From: Zongyangia gallinarum
Lineage (GTDB): Bacteria > Bacillota > Clostridia > Oscillospirales > Ruminococcaceae
Direction of reading: 5' to 3'
Assembly (NCBI GenBank): GCA_904419315.1
Contig: CAJFQY010000001.1
Location: forward strand, 124,001-188,000
Length of the DNA: 64,000 nucleotides
Part shown: positions 33,308 to 42,368 of the stretch, in pieces
Numbering within the stretch: the first letter of the stretch is position 1
Layout: each line of letters opens with the position of its first letter
Notes under the pieces: generated by a model
Seen by the model: only the letters and a program-made list of their open reading frames with translations
Database searches by the model: none
Told to the model about the DNA's origin: nothing
Made by a program: the position numbers and the translations under genes

Positions 33308-34903
33308 TTATCCCGGCTTGCGGGCATATTTAAAGTGGATCTGTCCTGAGAAGGGGGAGAAGCTGATATCGGTGACATCCTCGCCCATGGCGTAGCTGGA
33401 GGTCTGATAGTAGAGCGGTACGACCACACAGTCGTCCAATAAAACTTGCTCCGCCTGCGCGAAGGAGGAGGCTTTGGTGGTGATATCGGTGCTTTCCAAA
33501 GCGGCGTTCAGAGCCTCAGAAAAGGCTGTGCTGTTATATCCATAGTAATTACTTCCCGATTCAGCTAAAAAGTTGTTGAGCAGAGATTCAGGAGCATCAT
33601 AGGTGGCTTTCAGAGGGATCAGGGCGATGTCAAAATCCCCACTTTCCACCTTGGCCATGACCTCATCCTGGGGCAGTGGCTCGATATTGATATAAGCGGA
33701 CAGATTGGTCTGCCAATTGCCCTGCATTAAGCTGAGAGCCAGATGATGGGGATCGGCGTCAGGATAGATAATGGTGGTCTTCCCCAGCTTTTCCAGCCCC
33801 AACTCTGCCAAACCAGCATTAAAGAACTGCTTGGCGGTTTCCGGATCATAGTCATACATAAGATTTTCACCGGCAACAGAGCGGTAGGAGCGGTCCAGCA
33901 TGTTGACCGCCTCGGGCACCAGCGCCTGGGCATAGGACATATAGCTGGGCAGAATTTCAATATAAGACTGCCGGTCCATGGCGTAGGAGAGCCCTTTGCG
34001 GATGTTGGCGTTCTGGAAAACTTCGTTATTGCCGTTAAAAGCCAGCACCCAGACGGTGTCCTCAAAGCTGTCATAGGATAGCCCCTGCTCAGCCACGGTA
34101 TCCAGCTCATCGGCAGTGACAGGCATGGCGTCAATCTCACCGTCCAGCAGGCGGTCCAGATCCAACCCATCCTCCTGGATATAGAAGGCGATGCCGCCGG
34201 CAATGGTTTCCTTTTCGGAGACATATTCCGGGTTCCGCCGCATGGAAACATACTCGTCATGGGACCATTTGCGGATGTAAAACGGCCCGTTGTAGAGCAG
34301 CATATCAGCGTCCAGTCCATAGCGGCCCTTGGTGGAGAGGAAAAACTCCTCGTTGCAGGGCATGGCGGCGGAAGAAGCCATCAAGGTGGGAAAATAGGGG
34401 TTGGGATAGTCCAAAGTAATCTGTAAGGTGTGACTGTCCAAGGCTGTTACGCCCAATTCCTCCACCCCAGCGGCGCCCTGATAGATGGACTGGGCGTTTT
34501 TGATGCAGAAAAAGGAGCTGGCGTGTGGGGAGAGGGTGGCGGGATCCGCCAAACGTTGGAAGGCAAAGACAAAATCCTCAGCCGTCACCGGGGTACCGTC
34601 GGACCATTTGGCGTCCTGGCGCAGATAAAAGGTGTAGATAAGGTCATCGTCGGAGACTTCGTAGCGCTCGGCCACGCCCTGGGCAATTTGATTGTCCTCA
34701 TCCACAGTGAGCAGCCCTTCAAAGCTGTTTTGGATGACCAGCATGGATTCGTGATCGTTGGCAAGCTGGGGATCCAGGTTAATAGGCTCTGACGTAATAT
34801 CGTAGCGGAGAATCTGCCCGTCCGTCCCGCTGTGGGAACAGCCTGCAAAAAGCAGGGAGACCGCCAGAGCGGCCAGCAGAAAAGCGGTTATTTTTTTCAG
34901 CAC
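33308..34903 (-). CDS. Peptide ABC transporter substrate-binding lipoprotein (SBP family 5), orphan
   Basis: This 531-residue protein starts at GTG with ATAGGAG upstream. The signal peptide MLKKITAFLLAALAVSLLF is followed by lipobox AGC, so Cys21 would be lipidated and the protein held on the outer membrane face. The SBP_bac_5 family signature region is seen in LRQDAKWSDGTPVTAEDFVFAFQRLADP. It resembles OppA/DppA and probably binds oligopeptides. No permease or ATPase is adjacent, so it may work with the dpp importer at 50-56 kb or with another transporter. Confidence 0.88.
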   Translation of the reverse strand: MLKKITAFLLAALAVSLLFAGCSHSGTDGQILRYDITSEPINLDPQLANDHESMLVIQNSFEGLLTVDEDNQIAQGVAERYEVSDDDLIYTFYLRQDAKWSDGTPVTAEDFVFAFQRLADPATLSPHASSFFCIKNAQSIYQGAAGVEELGVTALDSHTLQITLDYPNPYFPTLMASSAAMPCNEEFFLSTKGRYGLDADMLLYNGPFYIRKWSHDEYVSMRRNPEYVSEKETIAGGIAFYIQEDGLDLDRLLDGEIDAMPVTADELDTVAEQGLSYDSFEDTVWVLAFNGNNEVFQNANIRKGLSYAMDRQSYIEILPSYMSYAQALVPEAVNMLDRSYRSVAGENLMYDYDPETAKQFFNAGLAELGLEKLGKTTIIYPDADPHHLALSLMQGNWQTNLSAYINIEPLPQDEVMAKVESGDFDIALIPLKATYDAPESLLNNFLAESGSNYYGYNSTAFSEALNAALESTDITTKASSFAQAEQVLLDDCVVVPLYYQTSSYAMGEDVTDISFSPFSGQIHFKYARKPG

Positions 34904-34963
34904 AGTGATTCTTCTCCTATAAAAACATCGCCGGCAGCGATGGAAATTTCAGTGATTACGTTA

Positions 34964-34992
34964 AGTGTAGCATGGTTGCCATGGCGATTCAA
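34964..34992 (-). promoter_or_regulatory. Promoter of the orphan substrate-binding protein
   Basis: On the minus strand TTGAAT (34992-34987), a 17-nt spacer and TACACT (34969-34964). Confidence 0.65.
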
Positions 34993-35093
34993 TAAAAACG
35001 AAAAAATTTCAAAGAATCTTAAAAATACCTGGGGAAATGGCCGCATATTTCAGTATATGCCAAGGAGAAAGCCGCAATTCGTTTATCAATAAA

Positions 35094-35118
35094 CAAGGGA
35101 GGGCATTGCCCTCCCTTG
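35094..35118 (-). terminator. Terminator after nrdG
   Basis: Perfect 11-bp stem CAAGGGAGGGC-ATT-GCCCTCCCTTG, 29 nt after the nrdG stop codon. The following T tract is interrupted (TTTATT). Confidence 0.75.
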
Positions 35119-35146
35119 AAGAATATCTTTGCGTGCCATGCCCACG

Positions 35147-35665
35147 CTACTGCGCCCCAAAATCGTGGAGGATAATTTCCTCCCCCGCAAGGGTGGCGGC
35201 AACATCAATGGCCCGCTGATTTTTGCTCCCCCGGAAAGGAGCGTCCAGGGTGCGAAGCTCCAGAAGAAAGGGGCCATCCATGAGCACATCGCATTGTTCC
35301 AGCAGTTTTCTGGCAAAGGGATCCTTTAATTGTAGAATCTGTTCATATGTATACCCAGAGTATATATAGAGATCCAGGCCAAGGGACTTGATTTTTGTGG
35401 CCAGCCGGTAAAGCGCTTCACATTGACAGAAGGGCTCCCCTCCGCTGAAGGTAACGCCCTGGAGCAGGGGATTTTTTTGGACCTCCGCCACCAATTTTTC
35501 CACATCGCAGTCAAAGCCGCCGGAAAAATCATGGGTTTGGGGGTTGTGACAGCCGGGACAGTGATGGGGACAGCCCTGGACAAAGACGGTAAAACGCAGA
35601 CCTGGACCATCCACAATGGATTCTTTGATCACCCCTGCCAGGCGCAGGGTGGTGTTTTCAGCCAT
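35147..35665 (-). CDS. nrdG: Anaerobic ribonucleotide reductase activating enzyme (radical SAM)
   Basis: ATG 35665, with GGGAGG upstream, gives 172 residues starting MAENTTLRLAGV. The radical-SAM cluster motif is CPHHCPGC (C-x3-C-x2-C), preceded by DGPGLRFTVFVQG and followed by the SAM-binding GGEPF. It makes the glycyl radical on NrdD. A longer frame starting at 35731 would run through a hairpin and is unlikely. The nrdD-nrdG pair implies dNTP synthesis without oxygen. Confidence 0.95.
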   Translation of the reverse strand: MAENTTLRLAGVIKESIVDGPGLRFTVFVQGCPHHCPGCHNPQTHDFSGGFDCDVEKLVAEVQKNPLLQGVTFSGGEPFCQCEALYRLATKIKSLGLDLYIYSGYTYEQILQLKDPFARKLLEQCDVLMDGPFLLELRTLDAPFRGSKNQRAIDVAATLAGEEIILHDFGAQ

Positions 35666-35704
35666 AACTTTTCCTCCCAGGGGCAGCTGCCCTTCCTTCG
35701 CCGC

Positions 35705-35739
35705 AAAAGAGATGCCCCCAGCTGGGAGCATCTCTTTTT
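35705..35739. terminator. Terminator-like hairpin between nrdD and nrdG
   Basis: AAAAGAGATGC and GCATCTCTTTTT flank an inner palindrome CCCAGCTGGG. It could reduce nrdG expression relative to nrdD by partial termination, or stabilize the nrdD mRNA end. Confidence 0.65.
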
Positions 35740-35765
35740 GAATTTATCTTAGATGCTGTGGTGCA

Positions 35766-38096
35766 CTACAATGTCTCCATGGTGACGCCGTGTTTGACCC
35801 TGTCTTCTACCTCCGCCCGTTTGGCGTTGTTGAAGCGGTCCAGGGTGCCCACCAGATAGCCGGTGATCCGGCGGATGCGCTCGAAGGCGGGACCGTCGGC
35901 CTCGGTGCGGTGGCAGTTGGGGCACTCGTCTCCGATGATACCGGTATAGCCGCAGACCGGATCCCGGTCCACCGGATGGTTAATGGAACCGTAACCGATG
36001 CCGGATTCCTTCATGCAGCGGATGACCTGCTCAAAGGCCGCCAGGTTCTGGGTGGGATCCCCATCCATCTCAACATAGCTGATGTGGCCGCCGTTGGTCA
36101 GATGATGATAGGGGGCCTCCAGCCGGATCTTATCGAAAGCGGAGATGGGGAAGTATACCGGAATATGGAAGGAGTTGGTGTAATATTCCCGGTCAGTGAC
36201 GCCGGGGATGACGCCGTATTTCTTCCGGTCGATCTTGACGAAACGGCCGGAGAGGCCTTCCGCCGGTGTGGCAATGAGGGAGAAGTTGAGGCCGCTCTTT
36301 TTGGTCTCCTGATCCATCCGGGAGCGCATATAGCCCACAATTTCCAGACCCAGATTCTGAGCCTCGGCGGATTCGCCGTGATGCTTGCCGATGAGGCATT
36401 TCAAACACTCCGCCAGCCCGATAAAGCCCAGGGTCAGGGTGCCGTGTTTGAGGACCTCCTCCACCGAGTCATCGGGGGAAAGCTTGTCGCTGTCCAGCCA
36501 GACGCCCTGCCCCATGAGGAAGGGGAAGTTGCGGACCTTTTTCTGGCACTGGAGCTTAAAGCGGTCATAGAGCTGATCGATGACCAGGTCAATTTTCCGG
36601 TCCAGATCCTCAAAGAAAATATCCAGGTTGCCGTGGGCCTTGATGGCCAGCCGGGGCAGGTTGATGGAGGTGAAGCTCAGGTTGCCGCGGCCGGCGGTCA
36701 CCTCCCGGCTGGGATCATAGGCATTGCCCATGACACGAGTGCGGCAGCCCATATAGGCTACCTCTGTGTTGTGATCGCCCTCTTTATAATACTGCAGGTT
36801 AAAGGGGGCGTCCAGGAAGGAGAAGTTGGGGAACAGCCTTTTGGCGGATACTCGGCAGGCCAGCTTGAACAGGTCGTAGTTGGGATCCTCCGTGTTATAG
36901 TTAACCCCTTCCTTTACTTTAAAGATGTGGATGGGGAAGATGGGGGTTTCCCCATTGCCCAATCCAGCCTCCTCGGCCAGCAGGATATTTTTGATGACCA
37001 TCCGACCCTCGGGGGAGGTGTCGGTGCCGTAGTTGATGGAGCTAAAGGGGATCTGAGCGCCTGCCCGGGAATGCATGGTGTTCAGGTTGTGAACCAATGC
37101 TTCCATGGCCTGATAGGTAGCCCGATCGGTCTCCTGAAGGGCGTATTTCGCCGCGATTCCCTGGAGGCGGGAAGCGGTTTCCTCGTCGAAATGCTGGAGC
37201 AGATAGGCGTGCTCCGCCGCCTTATAGGTGGCGTTCTGGGCAAGGGAGGGGATCAGGCCAGTTTCTTCTTTCAAGGCCTGGATCATTTGCTTGGTGAAGT
37301 CCTTGGCGTCCTCCCGGCCGGTGAGCAGCTCGATGGCCTTTGCCATGTTGGCCTTGTAGGCGTGGAGGTAAGACTTTCTCACGCCGCCCGCCATAGCGTA
37401 ATCAAAATTGGGGATACTCTGTCCTCCGTGCTGGTCATTCTGATTGGACTGGATGGCAATACAGGCCAAAGCGCTGTAGCTATGGATGGAGTTTGGCTCC
37501 CGCAGAAAGCCGTGGCCGGTGGAAAATCCCCCTGCAAAGAGCTTTTCCAGATCGATCTGACAGCAGGTGGTGGTCAGGGTCAGGAAGTCCAGATCGTGGA
37601 TGTGGATATCCCCGCTTTCATGGGCCTGGGAATGCTTAGGATCCAGGATGAACATCTTGTAAAACTGCTTGGCGCCTTCAGAGCCATATTTGAGCATGGT
37701 GCCCATGGCGGTATCGCCGTCGATATTGGCGTTTTCCCGCTTGATGTCGTTGTCCTTAGCCGATTGGAAGGTCAAGTCCTCATAGGTTTTCATCAGCCGG
37801 GTATTCATCTCCCGTACCCGGGTGCGCTCGGAGCGGTAGAGGATAAACTCCTTGGCGGTGCGGGCATGTCCGGTTTCCACCAGGATTTTTTCCACTGCGT
37901 CCTGGATTTCTTCCACGCTGGGGGTATGATTTCCCAGCTCATTTTCGATATAATCCACCACCTGGGAGGCAAGAGAAAACGCGGTATCATAGTCGTGTCC
38001 GCCGGTGGCCTGGGCGGCTTTAAAGATAGCGTTGGCGATTTTTTCGATGTTGAAGGCCACTTCCCGGCCATCCCGCTTGATGATTTTTGTGAGCAT
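35766..38096 (-). CDS. nrdD: Anaerobic (class III) ribonucleoside-triphosphate reductase
   Basis: ATG 38096 follows GGGAGGAAACGATC and gives 776 residues starting MLTKIIKRDGREVAFNIEKI. The order is: N-terminal ATP-cone (about residues 3-95) for allosteric control, the catalytic barrel, then a C-terminal Cys cluster (CGYTGIIGDECPNC) and the glycyl-radical loop RITGYLVGTLDRF with the radical Gly in RxxGY. It reduces NTPs to dNTPs strictly anaerobically. The promoter carries NrdR-box-like sites, so repression by NrdR-dATP is likely. The first eight residues of the longest frame were dropped. Confidence 0.96.
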   Translation of the reverse strand: MLTKIIKRDGREVAFNIEKIANAIFKAAQATGGHDYDTAFSLASQVVDYIENELGNHTPSVEEIQDAVEKILVETGHARTAKEFILYRSERTRVREMNTRLMKTYEDLTFQSAKDNDIKRENANIDGDTAMGTMLKYGSEGAKQFYKMFILDPKHSQAHESGDIHIHDLDFLTLTTTCCQIDLEKLFAGGFSTGHGFLREPNSIHSYSALACIAIQSNQNDQHGGQSIPNFDYAMAGGVRKSYLHAYKANMAKAIELLTGREDAKDFTKQMIQALKEETGLIPSLAQNATYKAAEHAYLLQHFDEETASRLQGIAAKYALQETDRATYQAMEALVHNLNTMHSRAGAQIPFSSINYGTDTSPEGRMVIKNILLAEEAGLGNGETPIFPIHIFKVKEGVNYNTEDPNYDLFKLACRVSAKRLFPNFSFLDAPFNLQYYKEGDHNTEVAYMGCRTRVMGNAYDPSREVTAGRGNLSFTSINLPRLAIKAHGNLDIFFEDLDRKIDLVIDQLYDRFKLQCQKKVRNFPFLMGQGVWLDSDKLSPDDSVEEVLKHGTLTLGFIGLAECLKCLIGKHHGESAEAQNLGLEIVGYMRSRMDQETKKSGLNFSLIATPAEGLSGRFVKIDRKKYGVIPGVTDREYYTNSFHIPVYFPISAFDKIRLEAPYHHLTNGGHISYVEMDGDPTQNLAAFEQVIRCMKESGIGYGSINHPVDRDPVCGYTGIIGDECPNCHRTEADGPAFERIRRITGYLVGTLDRFNNAKRAEVEDRVKHGVTMETL

Positions 38097-38120
38097 GATC
38101 GTTTCCTCCCATATATTCAA

Positions 38121-38169
38121 ATACTATATATTGTGTTTATAAAAAATGACAATACCAATTGTATAGTAT
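38121..38169 (-). promoter_or_regulatory. nrdD promoter with paired NrdR-box-like sites
   Basis: The minus-strand promoter is TTGTCA (38152-38147), 18 nt, TATAGT (38128-38123). The site at 38121-38136 (rc ACACAATATATAGTAT) matches the NrdR consensus acaCwAtATaTwGtgt at 15 of 16 positions by eye and overlaps the -10. A weaker site at 38154-38169 (about 11 of 16) lies 33 bp away, just upstream of the -35. Paired boxes about three helical turns apart are the known NrdR arrangement. Confidence 0.72.
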
Positions 38170-38265
38170 GCATATGGAAAAGTCAAGGGCAAAGGGGAGG
38201 GAAATAGCGACAATGATTCACGATTTTTCCCTCTTATTTTTGTCGTATGGGCAATTTTGCACAAT

Positions 38266-38310
38266 AAATATCCCCCTCCTTCCGCACAAAGCAGTAGGAG
38301 GGGGATATTT
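38266..38310 (-). terminator. Terminator after glnN
   Basis: A perfect 15-bp stem, AAATATCCCCCTCCT with AGGAGGGGGATATTT, 12 nt beyond the glnN stop codon. It also insulates the nrdD promoter. Confidence 0.85.
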
Positions 38311-38321
38311 CCAGAGTACTG

Positions 38322-40403
38322 TTACACCCGGTAGATCAAATCGGTGTAGGTGGGCAGCGGCCAAGCGTCCTCTGCCACCATGGTTTCCGCCCGGTCACAG
38401 CATTCCCGAAGCTGATTCATAGCGGGAATGACCATGTCGCAGTAATAGCGGGCGGTTTGATACAGGCTCTTTTCCTCCCCGGCGTTGGCGTTGAGCTCCT
38501 CTAGGGCGGAGATACCGGCTTTTATCTTGCCAATCAGGGCGGAAAGGTCCCGGACAATATCAGAGACAGGAGCCGGCATTCCTCCAGCCTCCTTGATGAG
38601 GGAGGCGTCCTTGGCCATTTCGGCGGCAAAGCGGATGCAGGCGGGCAGGATGGAGCGCCGTGCCATATCCACCATGGTGGTGGCCTCAATGGAGAGGACA
38701 TGGATATAGTTTTCCAGCATGATGTCGTGGCGGGAGAAGCATTCGGCCCGACTAAAGATATGATAGCGCTCAAACAAGGCCACATTCTTGTCCGAGATTA
38801 AAGCGGGGATGGCGTCGCAGGTGGTGTTTAAGACGGGAAGCCCCCGTTTTTTGGCCCGCTCCACCCATTCCTCGGTGTAGTTGTTACCGTTGTAGATGAT
38901 GCGGCTGTGATCCGCCACCACGTCGTGGACGATGCGGCGGACCTCTTCATGGATGTCAGAGGCGCTTTGGAGCCGCTGGGCATACCGATCCAAGACATCC
39001 GCTACGGCGGTATTTAAAAAGATATTGGCGTAGGCGATGGACTGGGAAGCCCCCACCATACGGAATTCAAATTTGTTGCCGGTGAAGGCAAAGGGGGAGG
39101 TGCGGTTGCGGTCGGAATCGTCCTGGGGCAGATCAGGCAGGGCGGCAGCGGCGGTGTGAAGCACCAACCGGGACACCGTATCCGGATTGACGCCGGAGGC
39201 GATGGACTGAAGCATGGTGGTCAGCTGTTCCCCTAAAAAGACAGAGACAATGGCGGGCGGAGCCTCAAAGCCGCCCAAACGATGGTCGTTGCCGGCGCTG
39301 GCGGCAGAAAGACGGAGCAGATCCCCGTATTCATCCACAGCCTCCAACACAGCGCTGAGAAAGACCAGGAACACATCGTTCTCCCCAGGATTTTTACCGG
39401 GGCTCAGCAGATTTTTCCCTGTGTCGGTGGAAAGTGACCAGTTGTTGTGCTTACCGGAACCGTTGATATAGTGGAAGGGCTTTTCGTGGAGCAGGCAGGC
39501 CAGGCCATTTTTCTTGGCCACGGTTTTGCAGGTCTCCATGATGAGCTGGTTGTGATCGCAGGCTACGTTGGCGGATTCAAAGACAGGGGCCAGCTCGTGC
39601 TGGGCAGGGGCCACCTCGTTGTGCTTGGTCTTGCTGGTGACGCCTAAGCTCCACAGCTCTTCATCCAGGTCATGCATGAATTTGCTCACCCGAAGCCGGA
39701 TCCGGCCAAAATAGTGGTCGTCCAGCTCCTGGCCCTTGGGAGGACGGGCGCCGAAAAGGGTGCGGCCGCAGAGCTTCAAGTCCAGCCGCCGCTCGTAAAG
39801 AGCCCGGTCGATGAGGAAGTATTCCTGCTCCGCGCCCACGGTAGCCATGACCCGTTTGACGTCGCTGACACCCAGCAGCCGCAGGACGGCGATGGCCTTG
39901 TCGCTGACCACATCCATAGATTGAAGCAGGGGGGTTTTGGTATCCAGCGCCTCGCCGGTGTAGGAACAGAAGGCGGTGGGGATATAAAGGGTACCGTCCT
40001 TGACAAAAGCGGGGGAGGTGGGATCCCAGGCGGTGTAGCCCCGGGCCTCAAAGGTAGCCCGCAGCCCACCAGAGGGGAAGGAAGAAGCGTCCGGTTCGCC
40101 CTTGACCAGGCTTTTTCCTGAAAACTCCAGGATGACCCGTCCGTCGTCGGTGGGGGTGAGGAAGGCGTCGTGTTTGCCCGCGGTGATATTGGTCATAGGC
40201 TGGAACCAGTGGGTATAATGGGTGGCGCCCATCTCCACCGCCCAGTCCTTCATAGCGCCGGCCACCACATGGGCCACATTCTCATCCAGAGGGGTGCCCT
40301 CTTTCCGGGTGCGCTTCAGGCTTTCATAGACGCTCTTGGGCAGACGGGCCCGCATGACAGCGTCGTCAAACACCTTACATCCAAAGATTTTTGTTACATT
40401 CAT
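38322..40403 (-). CDS. glnN: Glutamine synthetase type III
   Basis: This 693-residue protein is far longer than GSI or GSII and matches the GSIII family. It shows THWFQPMTNITAGKHDAF near the N-terminus, TVGAEQEYFLIDRALYERR, KTKHNEVAPAQHELAPVFE, NGSGKHNNWSLSTDTGKNLL (ATP/metal region) and NRTSPFAFTGNKFEFRMVGAS. It makes glutamine from glutamate, ammonia and ATP. AsnA is directly upstream on the same strand, so two ammonia-assimilating ligases are clustered. The 167-nt gap between them holds no clear riboswitch that I can recognise. Confidence 0.95.
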   Translation of the reverse strand: MNVTKIFGCKVFDDAVMRARLPKSVYESLKRTRKEGTPLDENVAHVVAGAMKDWAVEMGATHYTHWFQPMTNITAGKHDAFLTPTDDGRVILEFSGKSLVKGEPDASSFPSGGLRATFEARGYTAWDPTSPAFVKDGTLYIPTAFCSYTGEALDTKTPLLQSMDVVSDKAIAVLRLLGVSDVKRVMATVGAEQEYFLIDRALYERRLDLKLCGRTLFGARPPKGQELDDHYFGRIRLRVSKFMHDLDEELWSLGVTSKTKHNEVAPAQHELAPVFESANVACDHNQLIMETCKTVAKKNGLACLLHEKPFHYINGSGKHNNWSLSTDTGKNLLSPGKNPGENDVFLVFLSAVLEAVDEYGDLLRLSAASAGNDHRLGGFEAPPAIVSVFLGEQLTTMLQSIASGVNPDTVSRLVLHTAAAALPDLPQDDSDRNRTSPFAFTGNKFEFRMVGASQSIAYANIFLNTAVADVLDRYAQRLQSASDIHEEVRRIVHDVVADHSRIIYNGNNYTEEWVERAKKRGLPVLNTTCDAIPALISDKNVALFERYHIFSRAECFSRHDIMLENYIHVLSIEATTMVDMARRSILPACIRFAAEMAKDASLIKEAGGMPAPVSDIVRDLSALIGKIKAGISALEELNANAGEEKSLYQTARYYCDMVIPAMNQLRECCDRAETMVAEDAWPLPTYTDLIYRV

Positions 40404-40570
40404 CCGTTGATTCCTCCCGAAGTGGTAGATCTGCCAGATCGTACTAGAGAAACTTTCACCGCCCGCGAAAAGAGCGGCTTGAGTCTTTGATGCTTGTCCC
40501 CGGCATCCCGCGGCCGGAGGGATATTTGTCAGCCTGGGGCAGGGTGACGCTAGGCTTTTTCGCTGTTTTG

Positions 40571-41584
40571 TTAGAGCAGATGGATGCCGTTGGCCTCGCA
40601 GGCGTCAATCATTTCCTCCGACCAGACAGAGGCCTGAACCTCACCAATGTGGGCCTTTTGCAGCAGCAGCATACAGATCCTAGACTGGCCGATGCCGCCG
40701 CCCATGGTCAGGGGCAATTCCCCCGCCAGCAGCCGTTTGTGGAAATCCAGCTCCCGCCGTTCCTCGCAGCCGGCCTCTTTGAGCTGGGCGCTGAGGCTCT
40801 TCTCGTCTACCCGGATGCCCATAGAGGAAATCTCCACCGCCCGGTTGAGAACAGGATACCAGACCAGAATGTCCCCGTTGAGCCGCCAATCGTCGTAGTC
40901 GGGTGCCCGGCCATCATGAGGCTTGCCGTCCCGGAGTTTGCAGCCGATCTGGGTGACAAAAACAATCCCCTTCTCCTTGGCAATCCGGTCCTCCCGTTCA
41001 TGGGGTGTCAGGCCGGGATACCGGTCCGCCAGCTCCTGGGAGGAGATGAAATAGACATCGCTGTCAATGAGGTGATCCAGGACCGGGTACTGGAGGGAAA
41101 GGACGCTCTGGGTTTTCCGCAGGGCGGAGACAATGGAAAGCACCGTCTCCCGCAGATAGTCCAGATTCCGGTGATCCCGGTCGATGACCTTTTCCCAGTC
41201 CCACTGGTCCACATAGACCGAGTGGAGATTGTCCAGGTCCTCATCCCGCCGGATGGCGTTCATGTCGGCATAAAGCCCTGTTCCCGGCGCAAAGCCATAA
41301 CGGCGCAGGGCCATCCTCTTCCATTTGGCCAGGGAGTGGACAATCTGCACATCGGCGCCCAGTTCCCGGATGTCAAACTGTACCGGCCGCTCTACCCCGT
41401 TGAGGTCGTCGTTGAGCCCGGTTTCGGGCCGGACAAAGAGTGGCGCCGAAACCCGGGTCAAAGAGAGGGCATCGGCCAGCTCCCGTTCAAAGGTATCCTT
41501 GACCAGCTTGATGGCCACTTCCGTCTCCAGTATATCCAATTTATTCAGATAGGTGTCAGGCAAAATCAGGTTTTTTACAGACAT
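40571..41584 (-). CDS. asnA: Aspartate--ammonia ligase (asparagine synthetase A)
   Basis: This 337-residue protein has a class II aminoacyl-tRNA-synthetase-like fold. Motifs are LTRVSAPLFVRPETGLNDDLNGVERPVQFDI, YVDQWDWEKVI and GGGIGQSRICMLLLQKAHIGEVQ. It makes asparagine from aspartate and ammonia. Having AsnA together with a likely nondiscriminating AspRS (end of the window) would give two routes to Asn or Asn-tRNA. Confidence 0.96.
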   Translation of the reverse strand: MSVKNLILPDTYLNKLDILETEVAIKLVKDTFERELADALSLTRVSAPLFVRPETGLNDDLNGVERPVQFDIRELGADVQIVHSLAKWKRMALRRYGFAPGTGLYADMNAIRRDEDLDNLHSVYVDQWDWEKVIDRDHRNLDYLRETVLSIVSALRKTQSVLSLQYPVLDHLIDSDVYFISSQELADRYPGLTPHEREDRIAKEKGIVFVTQIGCKLRDGKPHDGRAPDYDDWRLNGDILVWYPVLNRAVEISSMGIRVDEKSLSAQLKEAGCEERRELDFHKRLLAGELPLTMGGGIGQSRICMLLLQKAHIGEVQASVWSEEMIDACEANGIHLL

Positions 41585-41631
41585 AGTTTTCCCCCTATGA
41601 TTTCAGTTGCAACCGCCATATTAACTAATTA

Positions 41632-41660
41632 ATATTATCATTATTTGGCCGAAATTACAA
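41632..41660 (-). promoter_or_regulatory. asnA promoter
   Basis: On the minus strand TTGTAA (41660-41655), a 17-nt spacer and TAATAT (41637-41632). The region is AT-rich and divergent with the next plus-strand promoter. No T-box is visible in the short leader. Confidence 0.65.
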
Positions 41661-41714
41661 GGACCGGCCCGGTGTCCGCCCCCTTCTTTTTTAGAGAAAA
41701 TGGGGGAAAACTAG

Positions 41715-41743
41715 TTGCGAAAAATAGTAACATCTATTACAAT
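41715..41743 (+). promoter_or_regulatory. Promoter of the ChrB-N-like gene
   Basis: TTGCGA (41715-41720), a 17-nt spacer and TACAAT (41738-41743). Confidence 0.6.
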
Positions 41744-41784
41744 AGGAACAAAGCGTTTTTGTCTTGAGAAAGGGGGCGGAGCAT

Positions 41785-42330
41785 TTGCCGGAACGGGTCA
41801 AATGGATGGGGCTTGGCTATAATCTGCCGGTCAATCCGTCAAAGAACCGGGTTTATGTCTGGCGCAAGCTTAAGGAGATGGGCGCCGACTATTTTAAGCA
41901 GGGGGTGGCCATCCTGCCCAAGAATCCGGTGAATCTCCGCGCTTTTGGGAGGCTGGCCGATAAGATCCGGGATCTGGGCGGAGAGGCCACCCTCATCGAG
42001 ATACAGTTTGTGGATGAGCGGGACGAGCTGCGGCAGATCGCCCGGTTCAAAGAGGCTCGGCGGCGGGAATACGATGAGATTATCACCGAAACCCACAAAC
42101 TGCTGGGGACCTTGCAGCGGGGAGGCCGCTCCCAGATGACGCCAGAACAGGCGGATCAGCTGAAAAAGCTCATCAAACGCTATGAGCGGGTCCGGGCCCG
42201 GGACTTTTTCGGATTGGGTTCCGGCGGCGTCATTGAAGGGGATATGCGCCAGATTGCGGAGCTATTGCGCTCCTCTATGGACAGTTTTTCCGCGGGGCTC
42301 CGCCGGCTGCTGGACAAATGGATGGGATAG
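41785..42330 (+). CDS. ChrB N-terminal-domain-like protein
   Basis: TTG 41785, with AAAGGGGGCGGAG upstream, gives 181 residues; TTG 41764 is an alternative. The first ~95 residues (WMGLGYNLPVNPSKNRVYVWRKLKEMGADYFKQGVAILPKN) look like the N-terminal domain of ChrB, the chromate-response regulator: LPxxxSxxRVxVWRxLKxxGA...GVxxLP. The rest is charged and helical (EARRREYDEIITETHKLLGTL, then LLRSSMDSFSAGLRRLLDKW). The C-terminal ChrB domain and a chrA transporter are absent, so chromate resistance is not implied. It may sense or process something else. Confidence 0.6.
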   Translation: MPERVKWMGLGYNLPVNPSKNRVYVWRKLKEMGADYFKQGVAILPKNPVNLRAFGRLADKIRDLGGEATLIEIQFVDERDELRQIARFKEARRREYDEIITETHKLLGTLQRGGRSQMTPEQADQLKKLIKRYERVRARDFFGLGSGGVIEGDMRQIAELLRSSMDSFSAGLRRLLDKWMG

Positions 42331-42368
42331 GCCCTGACTGGCCTTCTCAATAGAAAGGGGATCCTTCT

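Noticed and set aside
35790..38207. 805-residue plus-strand open frame opposite nrdD
   Set aside because: It is antisense to a complete NrdD with all motifs, has no recognisable domains and no good ribosome site. High GC at codon third positions gives long shadow frames.
40404..40570. Possible glutamine or other riboswitch before glnN
   Set aside because: I could not see a known aptamer core, and the only hairpin (AGCCT/AGGCT) is short.
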